From: Candidatus Desulfobacula maris
GTDB taxonomy: Bacteria; Desulfobacterota; Desulfobacteria; Desulfobacterales; Desulfobacteraceae
Direction: 5' to 3'
NCBI GenBank assembly: GCA_014383445.1
Contig: JACNHV010000305.1
Location: forward strand, 1 to 38,216
DNA length: 38,216 nt
The notes under the pieces: model-generated
What the model was told of the DNA's origin: nothing
Database searches by the model: none
What the model saw: the letters and a program-made list of their open reading frames with translations, nothing else
Part shown: piece after piece, positions 7,547-16,565 of the stretch
How the letters are laid out: every line of letters begins with the position of its first letter
How positions within the stretch are numbered: the first letter of the stretch is position 1
Translations under genes and position numbers: made by a program

Positions 7547-8845
7547 ATGATTTTTTTGTATAAAACGATAATTAATATTTTATTTATCATTGTCCTTCCG
7601 TTTCTGCCATTTATCTATCTTTTTTCAAAAAAAAGAAGAGCAAGCTTAAGCTTGCGACTCGGGTACAGGACCGGCCTAAGACAAAGACAGGACGGGAAAA
7701 AAAGAATCTGGGTACATGCCCTTTCCCTGGGAGAAGTCATATCAGTCCTGCCATTTATTAAAGCATTAAAAGCGAAAAACAAAGAATTGGATATTGTTTT
7801 TACAGCTTCGACAAAGACGGGGTTTGATATGGCAGAGCAATTGCTTCTAGAAGAAAACACCAGGCTGATCGATCAATTGGGATATTTCCCGTTTGATCTG
7901 GGTTATTGCGTTAAAAAAGTAATTCGGCAAATAGAACCGGATGCAGTGGTTATTGTTGAAACAGATTTGTGGCCCAATTTTTTATATGAAATGAAGAAAA
8001 ACAAAATCCCGGTGATCTTAATTAATGCCAGGCTTTCGAAAAGGTCTTTAAACGGATATCTGTTTTTTAGAAAATTTTCATTAACGTTTTTTTCTTATTT
8101 ATCACATATTATGGCACAAACCCCTTTGGATAAACAACGATTTCACAGCTTAGGTATAAATAGGACCAAAATATCTGTTGTTGGAAATATCAAGTTTGAC
8201 AAAGAGCTGGCTAATATAGATGAACCAAAGATGGCAAAATTGAAAGCCAGGTTCGGTATCCAGGACCGAGACCGGGTCTGGATTGCCGGCAGCACACATG
8301 AGGGCGAGGAACCAATTATCCTGGATACCTTTGCAACCTTGAAAAAAAAGATACCAAACTTAAAGTTGATCCTGGCACCACGGGACCCTAAAAGAAGTGA
8401 AAAACTGATCAGACAGATCCCATCCCATCCCTATCACCCAGTTCTGTTTTCACAGTTAAAGCCGGGCATAAAAAATCATGACCTTATCTTTATTGATAGG
8501 ATAGGGCTGCTTGCCACCTCCTATGCGATCTGTGATATTGCATTCATTGGTGGCTCTATGGTGCCCCAAGGCGGGCATAACCCCCTTGAGCCTGCCATGT
8601 TCGGCAAACCAGTCCTGTTTGGTCCCCATATGACGGATTTTTTACAGATCTCAAACCTGTTGGTGAAAGAGAATGGGGCCTGCCGGGTTGAAACTGCATC
8701 GGAAATGGCGGTCAAACTGGAAAGGATATTGAAAAGCCCTGCCCTGGCAGCACAGATGGGGGAAGCCTGTTACAGGTTTTTTGCCGGCAATGCAGGGGCT
8801 GTGGACAGGATCATCAACAAGATGGAGGATCTTAACCTTGTCTGA
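7547..8845 (+). CDS. waaA: 3-deoxy-D-manno-octulosonic acid (Kdo) transferase
   Basis: 432 aa, close to the usual 425. A GT30 glycosyltransferase that moves Kdo from CMP-Kdo to lipid IVA on the cytoplasmic face of the inner membrane. Seen: an N-terminal membrane anchor (ILFIIVLPFLPFIYLF), the RLG element, the family's acceptor-site motif WVHALSLGEV with Glu63 as the presumed catalytic base, VETDLWPN, and the C-terminal nucleotide-binding region (GSMVPQGGHNPLEPA). It lies between lptG (21 bases upstream) and lpxK (overlapping). Given kdnA/kdnB/kdsB at 18.8-21.8 kb, its real donor may be CMP-Kdo8N; the sequence alone does not show sugar preference or whether one or two residues are added. Confidence 0.93.
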   Translation: MIFLYKTIINILFIIVLPFLPFIYLFSKKRRASLSLRLGYRTGLRQRQDGKKRIWVHALSLGEVISVLPFIKALKAKNKELDIVFTASTKTGFDMAEQLLLEENTRLIDQLGYFPFDLGYCVKKVIRQIEPDAVVIVETDLWPNFLYEMKKNKIPVILINARLSKRSLNGYLFFRKFSLTFFSYLSHIMAQTPLDKQRFHSLGINRTKISVVGNIKFDKELANIDEPKMAKLKARFGIQDRDRVWIAGSTHEGEEPIILDTFATLKKKIPNLKLILAPRDPKRSEKLIRQIPSHPYHPVLFSQLKPGIKNHDLIFIDRIGLLATSYAICDIAFIGGSMVPQGGHNPLEPAMFGKPVLFGPHMTDFLQISNLLVKENGACRVETASEMAVKLERILKSPALAAQMGEACYRFFAGNAGAVDRIINKMEDLNLV

Positions 8846-9983
8846 ACCATGGTTTTCCAGGCTGGAAAAAAAAATTACCCGAATTTCGGATCAGGACTAT
8901 TATCCTGCTTTTTTTTCTTTTGAACAATTGCTGGTGATGGCATCCTGCCTTTACCAGGCCGGTTCAGGTCTTCGACTCAAGCTGTACCGGTCTGGTTTGT
9001 TAAAATCCAAACGCCTGCCCTGTTTTGTTATCTCCATTGGCAATATCATGGCCGGCGGTGTAGGTAAGACCCCCATGACCATCTACCTGGCTGAACTTTT
9101 AACAAAGATGGGCAAACGGCCTGTTGTCATCAGTCGGGGTTATAAAGGAAACCTTAAGACCGGTGCAGGGATTGTCAGCAACGGTGAAACCATTTTTTTG
9201 GATACTGATGTAGCAGGAGATGAACCCTATATGATGGCCAGGAGAAAAACGTTTCCTGTTGTAGTGGGAAAGGACCGGTATACAGCCGGGATGCTTGCCA
9301 TTGAGCAATTAAACCCGGATGTTATTGTACTGGATGATGCCTTTCAGCATGTGAAGCTGGAAAGAGATCTGGATATCCTTTTATTTGACCATGACCGTCC
9401 CCTGGGAAACAATCGGATGTTGCCGGCTGGCAGACTGCGGGAAACACCGGCCATGTCAAAAAATCGTGTCCATGCCATTGCTTTTACCCGTTGCCCCGAA
9501 AAAAATAATTCAGGAAAAGATAATTCTGAAAACCAGGTGAAGGATATAATCAGTCAATTTGATGAGACCCCGTTTTTTAAAACCTGTCACACTCCTTTTC
9601 TTTTGCAAATGCTGCCCCGGGAAAAAACATCTGACCCTGTCCTGTGTTGTCCAGATATTCTTAAAGATCGCAAAGGACTCTTGTTTTCAGGGATTGCCAA
9701 TAATAAATCCTTCAAGTATGCTGCAGAGGAGCTTGGGGTAAATGTAGTGGATCATATTGAATTTAAAGACCATTACAGGTATAAGAAGGCTGATATTTTA
9801 ATGATACAAAAAAGAGCCTGGGAAATCGGAACTGATTTGATCATCACCACGGAAAAGGACTGGGTAAAACTGGGCCGGGATGTTAAATGGAGTGTGGATC
9901 TGGCTGTGATCGGTATCAGGATAACCTTTGAAAATGCACAAGAGTTTAAAAATTTTATCGGATCAAGGTTAAGTGGTCTCTAA
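8838..9983 (+). CDS. lpxK: Tetraacyldisaccharide 4'-kinase
   Basis: 381 aa from TTG 8838. This start is chosen because GGAGG (8824-8828) lies 9 bases upstream; it overlaps the waaA stop by 8 bases, so translation is coupled. A longer reading from TTG 8781 would overlap waaA by 65 bases and lacks a ribosome binding site. LpxK phosphorylates the 4' position of the lipid A disaccharide at the inner membrane. Motifs: SIGNIMAGGVGKTPMT, a P-loop at residues 66-80, the RGYKG segment, DEPYMMARR, and LDDAFQHVKLERDLDI, all hallmark LpxK elements. The protein is somewhat longer than the E. coli enzyme. It closes the lptF-lptG-waaA-lpxK operon; a ~100-base gap follows. Confidence 0.93.
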   Translation: MSEPWFSRLEKKITRISDQDYYPAFFSFEQLLVMASCLYQAGSGLRLKLYRSGLLKSKRLPCFVISIGNIMAGGVGKTPMTIYLAELLTKMGKRPVVISRGYKGNLKTGAGIVSNGETIFLDTDVAGDEPYMMARRKTFPVVVGKDRYTAGMLAIEQLNPDVIVLDDAFQHVKLERDLDILLFDHDRPLGNNRMLPAGRLRETPAMSKNRVHAIAFTRCPEKNNSGKDNSENQVKDIISQFDETPFFKTCHTPFLLQMLPREKTSDPVLCCPDILKDRKGLLFSGIANNKSFKYAAEELGVNVVDHIEFKDHYRYKKADILMIQKRAWEIGTDLIITTEKDWVKLGRDVKWSVDLAVIGIRITFENAQEFKNFIGSRLSGL

Positions 9984-10087
9984 TTCAACCAAAACTGACG
10001 GTGAAATTAAGCAAAAAACTGTCTTGACATTGGGGTCCACTATAAAGAGATTTCAAAATTTATGAGAGAGGATATCTAAATATAAAA

Positions 10088-11017
10088 ATGATTTCATTTA
10101 TTATCCCGGTATATAATGAAGAGGGGTCTTTGAAAGAGCTCCATGACAACATCTTTAAAGTTATGAAAGAGGTGGGAAAGCCCTGTGAAATTTTATTTAT
10201 TAATGATGGAAGTACAGACCAAAGCCCTGAAGTAATAAGAGAGATTATCGCAACTGATGATAGAGTGAAAACCGTAAATTTAAGAAAAAATTTTGGTAAA
10301 TCAGTAGCTCTTAATATTGGATTTAAAAGAGCTAATGGTGATCTTATTTTTACAATGGATTCAGATCTGCAGGATGATCCAATAGAGATTCCAAATTTTT
10401 TAAAAGCAATAGAAGAGGGCGCAGATCTAGTAACTGGGTGGAAGGTCAATAGACAGGATCCAAAAGAGAAAACAATACCATCCAAGGTTTTTAATACCAT
10501 TGTTTCTATAATGAGTGGTCTGAAACTTAAAGATTATAATTGCGGTTTTAAGTGTTATAAAAAAAGGGTAACCCAGGAAGTAAGACTTTATGGTGAGTTA
10601 CATCGGTTTGTGCCATTTCTAGCACACAAAAAGGGTTTTAAGATAAAAGAGATCCCTGTAAAACATCGCGAACGTAAGTTTGGAGTTTCAAAATTTGGTC
10701 CTGAAAGATATGCAAGAGGTTTTTTTGATCTTTTAACTGTCATATTTATAACAAACTACCTGAAAAGACCCATGCACTTGTTTGGCTGGGTTGGTTCATT
10801 CTTCTTTTTTACAGGTCTTTTAATATTTTCATACCTGTTTTTCGGGCGTTGGATATTTGGAGAATCCGTTGGTACAAGCCCGCTCTTTTCTATCTCTATA
10901 CTTATGTTAGGTAATGGTATCCAGATATTTATTATAGGTTTGGTAGCAGAGCTTATTGTCCATAATAAAGAGAGGGAGGATCTGGATAGTTATTCTGTCC
11001 TGGATGACCTTGAATGA
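10088..11017 (+). CDS. GT2 polyprenyl-phosphate glycosyltransferase (GtrB/ArnC/DPM1-like)
   Basis: 309 aa. The N-terminal GT-A domain has FIIPVYNEEGSL, INDGSTD and the metal-binding DSD at residues 91-93 (MDSDLQDDP). The C-terminus has two predicted membrane spans (about 230-255 and 265-290). This layout is characteristic of enzymes that load a sugar from a nucleotide donor onto undecaprenyl phosphate. The next gene, overlapping by 4 bases, encodes a GtrA-type protein, and the one after encodes a GT39-type transferase, which together form the expected charge, flip and transfer set. The exact sugar cannot be read. Codon use is visibly richer in ATA, AGA and TTA than in lpxK upstream, hinting at a different history for this block. 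Confidence 0.85.
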   Translation: MISFIIPVYNEEGSLKELHDNIFKVMKEVGKPCEILFINDGSTDQSPEVIREIIATDDRVKTVNLRKNFGKSVALNIGFKRANGDLIFTMDSDLQDDPIEIPNFLKAIEEGADLVTGWKVNRQDPKEKTIPSKVFNTIVSIMSGLKLKDYNCGFKCYKKRVTQEVRLYGELHRFVPFLAHKKGFKIKEIPVKHRERKFGVSKFGPERYARGFFDLLTVIFITNYLKRPMHLFGWVGSFFFFTGLLIFSYLFFGRWIFGESVGTSPLFSISILMLGNGIQIFIIGLVAELIVHNKEREDLDSYSVLDDLE

Positions 11018-11403
11018 GAATTCTAAAGTTTTTTGGTTCCTCAGTAATTGCCACAGGAGCAGATCTGTCGCTTTACAGTGGTCTGATCTGTTTTTTGACA
11101 CCCACCATTGCAAATATAATAAGTGCTGGCGTGGGGCTGTTGATAAACTTCACACTTCAGCACAAGTTTGTATTTAATCCAAGTAATCCCATATTTAAGT
11201 CATTTATTTTATCCCTGATTTTTTCTCTGTGTGGACTTGTTTTTGGAACAAGTCTAATCTACCTGTTTACCAACTATACCATTTTAAAAGAGATCCCTAT
11301 AATTGCCAAAATTATTACCATCGGCATTATATTTTTTTATAATTACTTCACCCGAAAATTTGCCTTTGGACATAAAGAGGATAAGGTGGATCGACCATGT
11401 TAA
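11014..11403 (+). CDS. GtrA family membrane protein (putative lipid-linked sugar flippase)
   Basis: 129 aa, with four predicted membrane helices. Typical GtrA features: a short N-terminus (ILKFFGSSVIATGADLSLY), polar residues in helix 1, NFTLQHKFVF after helix 2, and the end FFYNYFTRKFAFGHK, close to the GtrA consensus NF..NR.wvF. It starts at the ATGA overlapping the stop of the GT2 gene. Known of the family: thought to move undecaprenyl-phosphate sugars across the inner membrane. Its placement between a GtrB-like enzyme and a GT39-type transferase strongly supports that role here. Confidence 0.85.
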   Translation: MRILKFFGSSVIATGADLSLYSGLICFLTPTIANIISAGVGLLINFTLQHKFVFNPSNPIFKSFILSLIFSLCGLVFGTSLIYLFTNYTILKEIPIIAKIITIGIIFFYNYFTRKFAFGHKEDKVDRPC

Positions 11404-12842
11404 ACAGGGTTTCAGACTTTGTCTTAAACAGGTTTCCCCTGTTTATTTTTTGTTATTTTGTATTGCAAATTTTAATAAGGGTAATTACAACCAATGGAGT
11501 TGAGATTGATGAAAGCGAGCAAATGATGCTATCTCAATACTTTTCACTTGGGTATAATGCTCAACCGCCTTTATACACCTGGGTTCAACGAATATTTTTT
11601 AATATCTTTGGTGAAAATATATTTGCAATAAGTTCTCTAAAAAATTTCCTGCTTTTTTCTACCTATATATTTACATATAAAACAGGACTTCTGATTACTA
11701 AAAATAAAAAAGTATCTGCGTTAAGTGCGTTTTCCCTGTTTTTTTTACCACAAATAGTATGGGAAGCACAGATTGATCAGATCCATACTGTATTACTGAC
11801 TACATCAACTGCAGCTCTTTTCTACTTTTATTTCTATACCCTGAAAAAACAGAATTTAACCGGGTTTATCCTAATTGGTTTAGCTTCAGCATGCGGTGTT
11901 TTAGCAAAATATAATTTTGTTTTAGTAGCTTTAGCTTTGATGGTGGCGACTCTGTTTGTGGCAGATTATAGAAAAAAGATATTTACTAAAAAATTAATTG
12001 TATCAGTAAGTGTAACAACTTTGCTGGTTTTACCACACCTTTTATGGTTTCTATCAAACAAAGATCTTGCCACATTAGAAACTATGCAACGAATGAGTTT
12101 AGATCAAAATGGAAGTTATTTTACAGATATACTTCATGGAATAGTTGAGCTTATAATCTCCTATTTGGCATTTGTTATACCATTCCTGATCTTTTATATT
12201 GCATTGTTCAGGAACTCATTTATTCAAAAATTCAACAGGCCTTCCAAAGTTTTAGCCAACTATATACTGATAAGCTTTATATCTATTTTTGTCATAATTC
12301 TAATTATGCAGGTAACAAACATAAAAGAGCGCTGGCTTCAACCCTATTTGTATATAGCACCTTTGTTAGCCTTTATGCTCACAGATATAAAATCAATCTC
12401 CCAGAAAAAGATAAATGTTTTTATATCAACAGGTTTATTTTTCTGTTCTATAGTTATACTAATGATTCCATTAAGAGTTATGTTTGTGGATATGGGCAAA
12501 AAACCTCATAGAGCAAACTACCCATTTGAACAATTGTCAGAAGAGATTAAAAGTATTGGATTTGATAAAGGGTTGATTTTAACAGAAGATAAATTTATAG
12601 GTGGAAATCTAAAACTATTTTTAAATGATTCAACCATAATAAGCCCATCCATACCTCTACAAAAATTTAAACCAGAAGAAAAAGTGCTAATTGTATGGCA
12701 AACAAGAAATCCTATAAATTTTCTAAAGGGTCTTAATTTAAAAGAATCTTCAGGGGTTGTGCAAAAGGATATCCCATTCAGGTATTCTAAAAAGTTTACA
12801 TATGATATCTCTTTTCAGGTTTATACATATGATGGTTTATAA
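11397..12842 (+). CDS. GT39-like (PMT/ArnT superfamily) membrane glycosyltransferase
   Basis: 481 aa, a polytopic GT-C protein with an N-terminal span, the acidic motif VEIDESEQ (Asp38/Glu39) on the first periplasmic loop, then Q-P-P-L-Y-T-W-V downstream, about ten further hydrophobic segments and a small C-terminal periplasmic domain. Family members use polyprenyl-phosphate sugars as donors and modify lipid A, glycans or proteins on the periplasmic side. It overlaps the GtrA gene by 7 bases. The C-terminal domain (GLILTEDKFIGGNLKLF) resembles those of ArnT-like transferases, but acceptor identity is not evident. Strongly A+T-rich codon choice (many ATA and TTA) suggests the three-gene cassette was acquired separately. 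Confidence 0.78.
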   Translation: MLNRVSDFVLNRFPLFIFCYFVLQILIRVITTNGVEIDESEQMMLSQYFSLGYNAQPPLYTWVQRIFFNIFGENIFAISSLKNFLLFSTYIFTYKTGLLITKNKKVSALSAFSLFFLPQIVWEAQIDQIHTVLLTTSTAALFYFYFYTLKKQNLTGFILIGLASACGVLAKYNFVLVALALMVATLFVADYRKKIFTKKLIVSVSVTTLLVLPHLLWFLSNKDLATLETMQRMSLDQNGSYFTDILHGIVELIISYLAFVIPFLIFYIALFRNSFIQKFNRPSKVLANYILISFISIFVIILIMQVTNIKERWLQPYLYIAPLLAFMLTDIKSISQKKINVFISTGLFFCSIVILMIPLRVMFVDMGKKPHRANYPFEQLSEEIKSIGFDKGLILTEDKFIGGNLKLFLNDSTIISPSIPLQKFKPEEKVLIVWQTRNPINFLKGLNLKESSGVVQKDIPFRYSKKFTYDISFQVYTYDGL

Positions 12843-12860
12843 AATGCAACAAAGGTATCC

Positions 12861-13682
12861 ATGACTATAAAATTGCCACTACCCCTCTCTGTTTTTATAA
12901 TCGCAAAAGATGAAGAAGCTCGTATCTTATCGGCTATTAACTCTGTGATTCAATTTGTTGATGAGGTGATTGTTGTTGAATTTGGAAGCAGTGACAGAAC
13001 TGTTGAAATTGCAAAAGCAGCAGGAGCCCGCGTTGTCCACAACGAGTGGGCAGGATATGGTCAGCAGAAAATTTTTGGTGAATCTTTGTGCAGAAACAAA
13101 TGGATTTTAAATATCGATGCTGATGAAGAAGTTACCAAAGAGCTTGCAATAGAAATTCAAATGATGTTTGAGACAGGTCATGTTGAAACAAAGTGTGGTT
13201 ATAGGATTAAGATTGCCAATACCTTCTGGTTTGAAGAAAAACCCAAAAAACTTGCATATTGTTCAAACCAAACAAGGCTTTATAACAAAGAAACAGCAGG
13301 GTTCAGAAACAGCAGTGTCCATGATTGTGTGATAATAGATGGCGTAAAAGATAAAACCATTGCGGAAAGAAAATTTGTCGGACAACTCAAACACAAGATT
13401 TCCCACAGGTCTTTTTTGTCAATTTTTCAATGGACTGAAAAAATTAATACGTATTCTTCAATGCAGGCTGAGGATGCAGTCAAAAACGGTAAAAAAACGC
13501 CTGTAATTAAAGTCGCATTTGGAATGGTTTTTTCATTTTTTCAAGCATATTTTTTCCAGAGATTTTTTATTTATGGTTTGTATGGGATAGTTTTCAGCAG
13601 CATATATGCATATGCACGAATGATGAAATACAGTAAAATACTTGAATTGAATGATAGAAAAAAGAGTGATTTATTGTATTGA
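12861..13682 (+). CDS. GT2 family core glycosyltransferase (WaaE/LgtF-like)
   Basis: 273 aa. Single GT-A domain: LSVFIIAKDEEARI at the N-terminus, EVIVVEFGSSDRTVEIA, the metal-binding DAD at 86-88 in NIDADEEVT, and a C-terminal amphipathic/hydrophobic tail (GMVFSFFQAYFFQRFFIYG) that probably contacts the membrane. This order matches the WaaE/KdtX/LgtF group, which adds glucose to heptose in the LPS inner core. Start ATG 12861 has AAAGG about 6 bases upstream. It lies in the LPS block after the GT39 gene. Donor and acceptor are inferred from family only. Members of the group more often have DSGSTD where this one has EFGSSD. Confidence 0.82.
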   Translation: MTIKLPLPLSVFIIAKDEEARILSAINSVIQFVDEVIVVEFGSSDRTVEIAKAAGARVVHNEWAGYGQQKIFGESLCRNKWILNIDADEEVTKELAIEIQMMFETGHVETKCGYRIKIANTFWFEEKPKKLAYCSNQTRLYNKETAGFRNSSVHDCVIIDGVKDKTIAERKFVGQLKHKISHRSFLSIFQWTEKINTYSSMQAEDAVKNGKKTPVIKVAFGMVFSFFQAYFFQRFFIYGLYGIVFSSIYAYARMMKYSKILELNDRKKSDLLY

Positions 13683-13736
13683 AAAGGTAGCACTTATGGC
13701 AGGTGTTATCTGTAATTTTTTTTTGGATGATACTAA

Positions 13737-14687
13737 TTGAAGACTTATAAAATAACCGCAATTTTAGATGGCAGACCAGGGCACGAAAAACAGACACAAG
13801 GAATAATAAACGCTCTTGAGAAGTATGTTCCTGTTGAAATCACATATTTAAAAATAAAGATCTCTCTTTTTTCAGATATTATTAATTGGTTAAAGACATT
13901 TGCCGGGTTTTATTGGAAGACCGGCAAAACCGATGATGTCGATTTTGTTATTGGTACAGGTACCCATACCCATCCCCATGTTATAAAAATCGGCAATGAT
14001 AGTGGAGCTAAAAAAATTATTTGTATGTCCCCGGCTTTTTTTTTGATAAAGATGTTTGATCTTTGTTTTGTCCCAAATCATGATAGATTTAAACTTAGTA
14101 AAAATATTTTTTTAACTATAGGACCTCCCAATATTTCAGAAAATAAAAATATTCATAAAAATGACAAAGGACTGGTTCTTATCGGGGGGCGTGATGATAA
14201 AAGTCATGTGTGGGATTCGGATAAAATACTTGGATATATTGAGAAAATTGTATCATCAGAGTCTGAAAACATAAACTGGACTATTTCGTCATCACCCAGA
14301 ACGCCGGTAGAGATGGAAAATAAAATAAGCCGGTTCACTGCAGGCATGGAGAAAGTTTCTTTTTTTCGTTTTTCCGATACAAAAAAAGGATGGGTGGAAA
14401 AGCAATATGATGCATCCTCTATAGTATGGGTTACGGCAGACAGTATGTCCATGATTTATGAAGCATTAACAGCCGGTTGCACTACATATATTATCCCCAT
14501 GGAGTGGAAACAAAAGGGGAATAAGTTTTCTTTTAGCGAACAAGACCTCTATAAGAATAAACTTGCAATTTCCTATAATAAGTGGATCCAAAACAGAGGA
14601 TATAGCAAATGCGGCAAAAGCATAAACGAGTCAGATAAATGTGCAAGGGAGATTTTGAGACGATGGTGTCCCGAAAGCTTACAATAG
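13737..14687 (+). CDS. ELM1/DUF1022 family protein (GT-B-like), in LPS locus
   Basis: 316 aa, starting at TTG 13737 with a weak GGATGA upstream. Seen: an N-terminal ILDGRPGHEKQTQGI motif, a VIGTGTHTHPHVI segment in the first half, a second-half nucleotide-sugar-like region (VLIGGRDDKSH, then TADSMSMIYEAL) and a C-terminal stretch rich in charged residues. These are typical of the ELM1 family, first named for a plant mitochondrial fission factor. Bacterial members often sit in LPS gene clusters and have a two-domain GT-B-like layout. Here it lies between a GT2 and a GT4 glycosyltransferase, overlapping the latter, so a role as a Kdo- or core-acting glycosyltransferase is plausible but unproven. 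Confidence 0.75.
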   Translation: MKTYKITAILDGRPGHEKQTQGIINALEKYVPVEITYLKIKISLFSDIINWLKTFAGFYWKTGKTDDVDFVIGTGTHTHPHVIKIGNDSGAKKIICMSPAFFLIKMFDLCFVPNHDRFKLSKNIFLTIGPPNISENKNIHKNDKGLVLIGGRDDKSHVWDSDKILGYIEKIVSSESENINWTISSSPRTPVEMENKISRFTAGMEKVSFFRFSDTKKGWVEKQYDASSIVWVTADSMSMIYEALTAGCTTYIIPMEWKQKGNKFSFSEQDLYKNKLAISYNKWIQNRGYSKCGKSINESDKCAREILRRWCPESLQ

Positions 14688-15805
14688 TTCAGCTTTTGCC
14701 TGAAATGGACAATGGCGGGGTGGAGATGGTAACCCTTGATTTCGGATCTTTCCTGGCAGCAAAAGGACACAGGTCCATTGTTATTTCAAAGGGGGGACGT
14801 CTTGTTCCAGAGCTTATCAAAAATGGAAGTGAGCATATCCCCTGTGACTATATCGGGGAAAAAAGTCCAAGATGCTTAAAATATATCCCATGGCTTAGAA
14901 AATTTATGCTGAAAGAAAAAGTTGATGTTCTTCATTTAAGATCTCGCCTTCCTGCATGGATCGGATATCTTGCATGGAAAAGTATTCCCGTGAATAAAAG
15001 GCCGCTGTTGATTGCAACTTTCCACGGCTTTTATTCAATTAATGCATATAGTGCCATTATGTCAAAAGCCCAGAAGGTAATAGCCATTTCCAATGTCATT
15101 GCAGATCATATTAAAAAAGAATATCACACTCCGGAAAACCGCATTAAAATCATATATGAAGGAATAGATGAAAATCAATTTGATTCTGATGCAATTGACA
15201 ACAAAAGGCTTGATGCCATTCAAAATAAATGGGGTCTTGATAAGTCAGGTCCGTTGGTGATTCTTTTGCCGGCACGTATCACAAGGCTTAAAGGCCATGA
15301 TATTTTTATAGAGAGTCTCAGTTTGATAAGATCATTAAAATGGATTGCAGTTTGTGCCGGCAGCAGTGATTTGAAATCTTCATATTTAGAAGATCTTAAG
15401 GCAATGGTTTTAAAAAAAGGACTTAAAAATCGTATATTATTCCCAGGCAATTGTGAAGATATGCCAGCTGCAATAAAATTGTCCGATATTGTTGTATCAT
15501 CTTCTTGTCAACCGGAATCTTTTGGGCGGATTTCAGTTGAAGCCCAATCAATGAACAAACCTGTTATTGCCACAGCCCACGGTGGTTCTATTGAAACAAT
15601 AAGCCATAACAAGACCGGGATTCTTGTTAAGCCTGGGAGTGCGGAAGATATGTCATATGCAATCAAGAAAGTTATTGAGAACAAAGAATTATACACGGCT
15701 TTAAGTTCACAAGGCAGATCTCGGGTAATGGCGATGTTCACAAAAAAAGTAATGTGCGAGAAGACTCTGGCGTTATATCTGGAGAATCTCAAACAGGTAG
15801 CTTGA
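14663..15805 (+). CDS. GT4 family glycosyltransferase
   Basis: 380 aa from ATG 14663, which has GGGAG about 13 bases upstream. The longer reading from ATG 14639 has no ribosome binding site. It overlaps the ELM1-family gene by 25 bases. GT-B fold: N-terminal VQLLPEMDNGGVEMVTLDF with acceptor-side glycines, DVLHLRSRLPAWIGY, then the C-terminal GT4 region: LPARITRLKGHDIFIESL, and the nucleotide-sugar motif E-x7-E in QPESFGRISVEAQSMNKPVIAT. It probably adds a core or O-antigen sugar on the cytoplasmic side. It ends the plus-strand LPS block, 16 bases from the convergent methyltransferase. Sugar specificity is not apparent. Confidence 0.85.
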   Translation: MVSRKLTIVQLLPEMDNGGVEMVTLDFGSFLAAKGHRSIVISKGGRLVPELIKNGSEHIPCDYIGEKSPRCLKYIPWLRKFMLKEKVDVLHLRSRLPAWIGYLAWKSIPVNKRPLLIATFHGFYSINAYSAIMSKAQKVIAISNVIADHIKKEYHTPENRIKIIYEGIDENQFDSDAIDNKRLDAIQNKWGLDKSGPLVILLPARITRLKGHDIFIESLSLIRSLKWIAVCAGSSDLKSSYLEDLKAMVLKKGLKNRILFPGNCEDMPAAIKLSDIVVSSSCQPESFGRISVEAQSMNKPVIATAHGGSIETISHNKTGILVKPGSAEDMSYAIKKVIENKELYTALSSQGRSRVMAMFTKKVMCEKTLALYLENLKQVA

Positions 15806-15821
15806 CGGGTCAGCTTGTTTC

Positions 15822-16538
15822 TCAGCTTATATTTCTTGCAAAAACCCGAAGGTTTGGTTTGAACATTGGATGGAAAAATAATATTTTAAGTTGGTATTCA
15901 TCAAAAAGATTTTTTATCAATTTTTTGTTAAAAAAACCGATATGTTCCGGAGGCTGAACTTCCTTCCACTCAATGAAATTTTTAGGGACTCTAAAATGCC
16001 CGGCATCTGGTGTGGTTAAGTATAACATGCCGTCTTTTTTTAGCAATTTTTTGATGGATTCCATAAAACTGTGGATATCTGTTAAATGCTCTATTACCTC
16101 ACAGCATAAAATCAAGTCAAACCTATAACCTTGTTCGGCAAGTTCTGTGGAAGTCATATTGTAATACTTATTATCAGGAAATAACCTTCTGGCATGTTTT
16201 ATTGCATCCGGGCTTAAATCAATCCCTGTTGCATTCAGTCCATAGCTTTTTGCTGCTTCAACACCAAAACCGATATTGCATCCAATATCAAGAAAGTCTT
16301 TACCTTTCATGAATTTTGTTAAAAGCCAAAGCTTTCTTTTAAAACGTTTTATTTTCCAATTAACATTTTTTAGATTTCTCTCATTCCCATCATAAATATC
16401 ATACACCTTTTTCATCTGTTCTTCAGTAGGGTATGGGGTCATATAATAAAAACCACACGATTTGCATTTGACAATTGTACAATCTTTTTTTGTTCCGATC
16501 ACATCATATTGTTTTTTTTTACAATAATAGCAATACAT
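15822..16538 (-). CDS. SAM-dependent methyltransferase with N-terminal zinc ribbon
   Basis: 238 aa. The N-terminus has two Cys pairs (Cys3/Cys6 and Cys25/Cys28), a small zinc ribbon followed by FYYMTPYPTEEQ. Then comes a class I methyltransferase: FLDIGCNIGFG at 82-92 (SAM motif I), GIDLSPDAIKHAR (acidic end of strand 2), ILCCEVIEHLTD (motif IV region) and MLYLTTPDAGHF. Such two-part methyltransferases (methyltransf_23 type) are frequent in polysaccharide loci, where they methylate sugars. It is the last gene of the minus-strand LPS unit (kdnA to here), 27 bases after the ligase-like gene. AAAGGA is 13 bases before the ATG. Substrate unknown. Confidence 0.8.
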   Translation of the reverse strand: MYCYYCKKKQYDVIGTKKDCTIVKCKSCGFYYMTPYPTEEQMKKVYDIYDGNERNLKNVNWKIKRFKRKLWLLTKFMKGKDFLDIGCNIGFGVEAAKSYGLNATGIDLSPDAIKHARRLFPDNKYYNMTSTELAEQGYRFDLILCCEVIEHLTDIHSFMESIKKLLKKDGMLYLTTPDAGHFRVPKNFIEWKEVQPPEHIGFFNKKLIKNLFDEYQLKILFFHPMFKPNLRVFARNIS

Positions 16539-16565
16539 GGAAATTAAATTATCCTTTGTAAATTG

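Noticed and set aside
8781-8837. Longer N-terminus of LpxK from TTG 8781
   Set aside because: It overlaps waaA by 65 bases with no ribosome binding site, whereas TTG 8838 has GGAGG at 9 bases.
10024-10046. TTGACA followed by TATAAA before the GtrB-like gene
   Set aside because: The spacing is only 11 bases; at 17 bases the sequence does not resemble a -10. Not called as a promoter.
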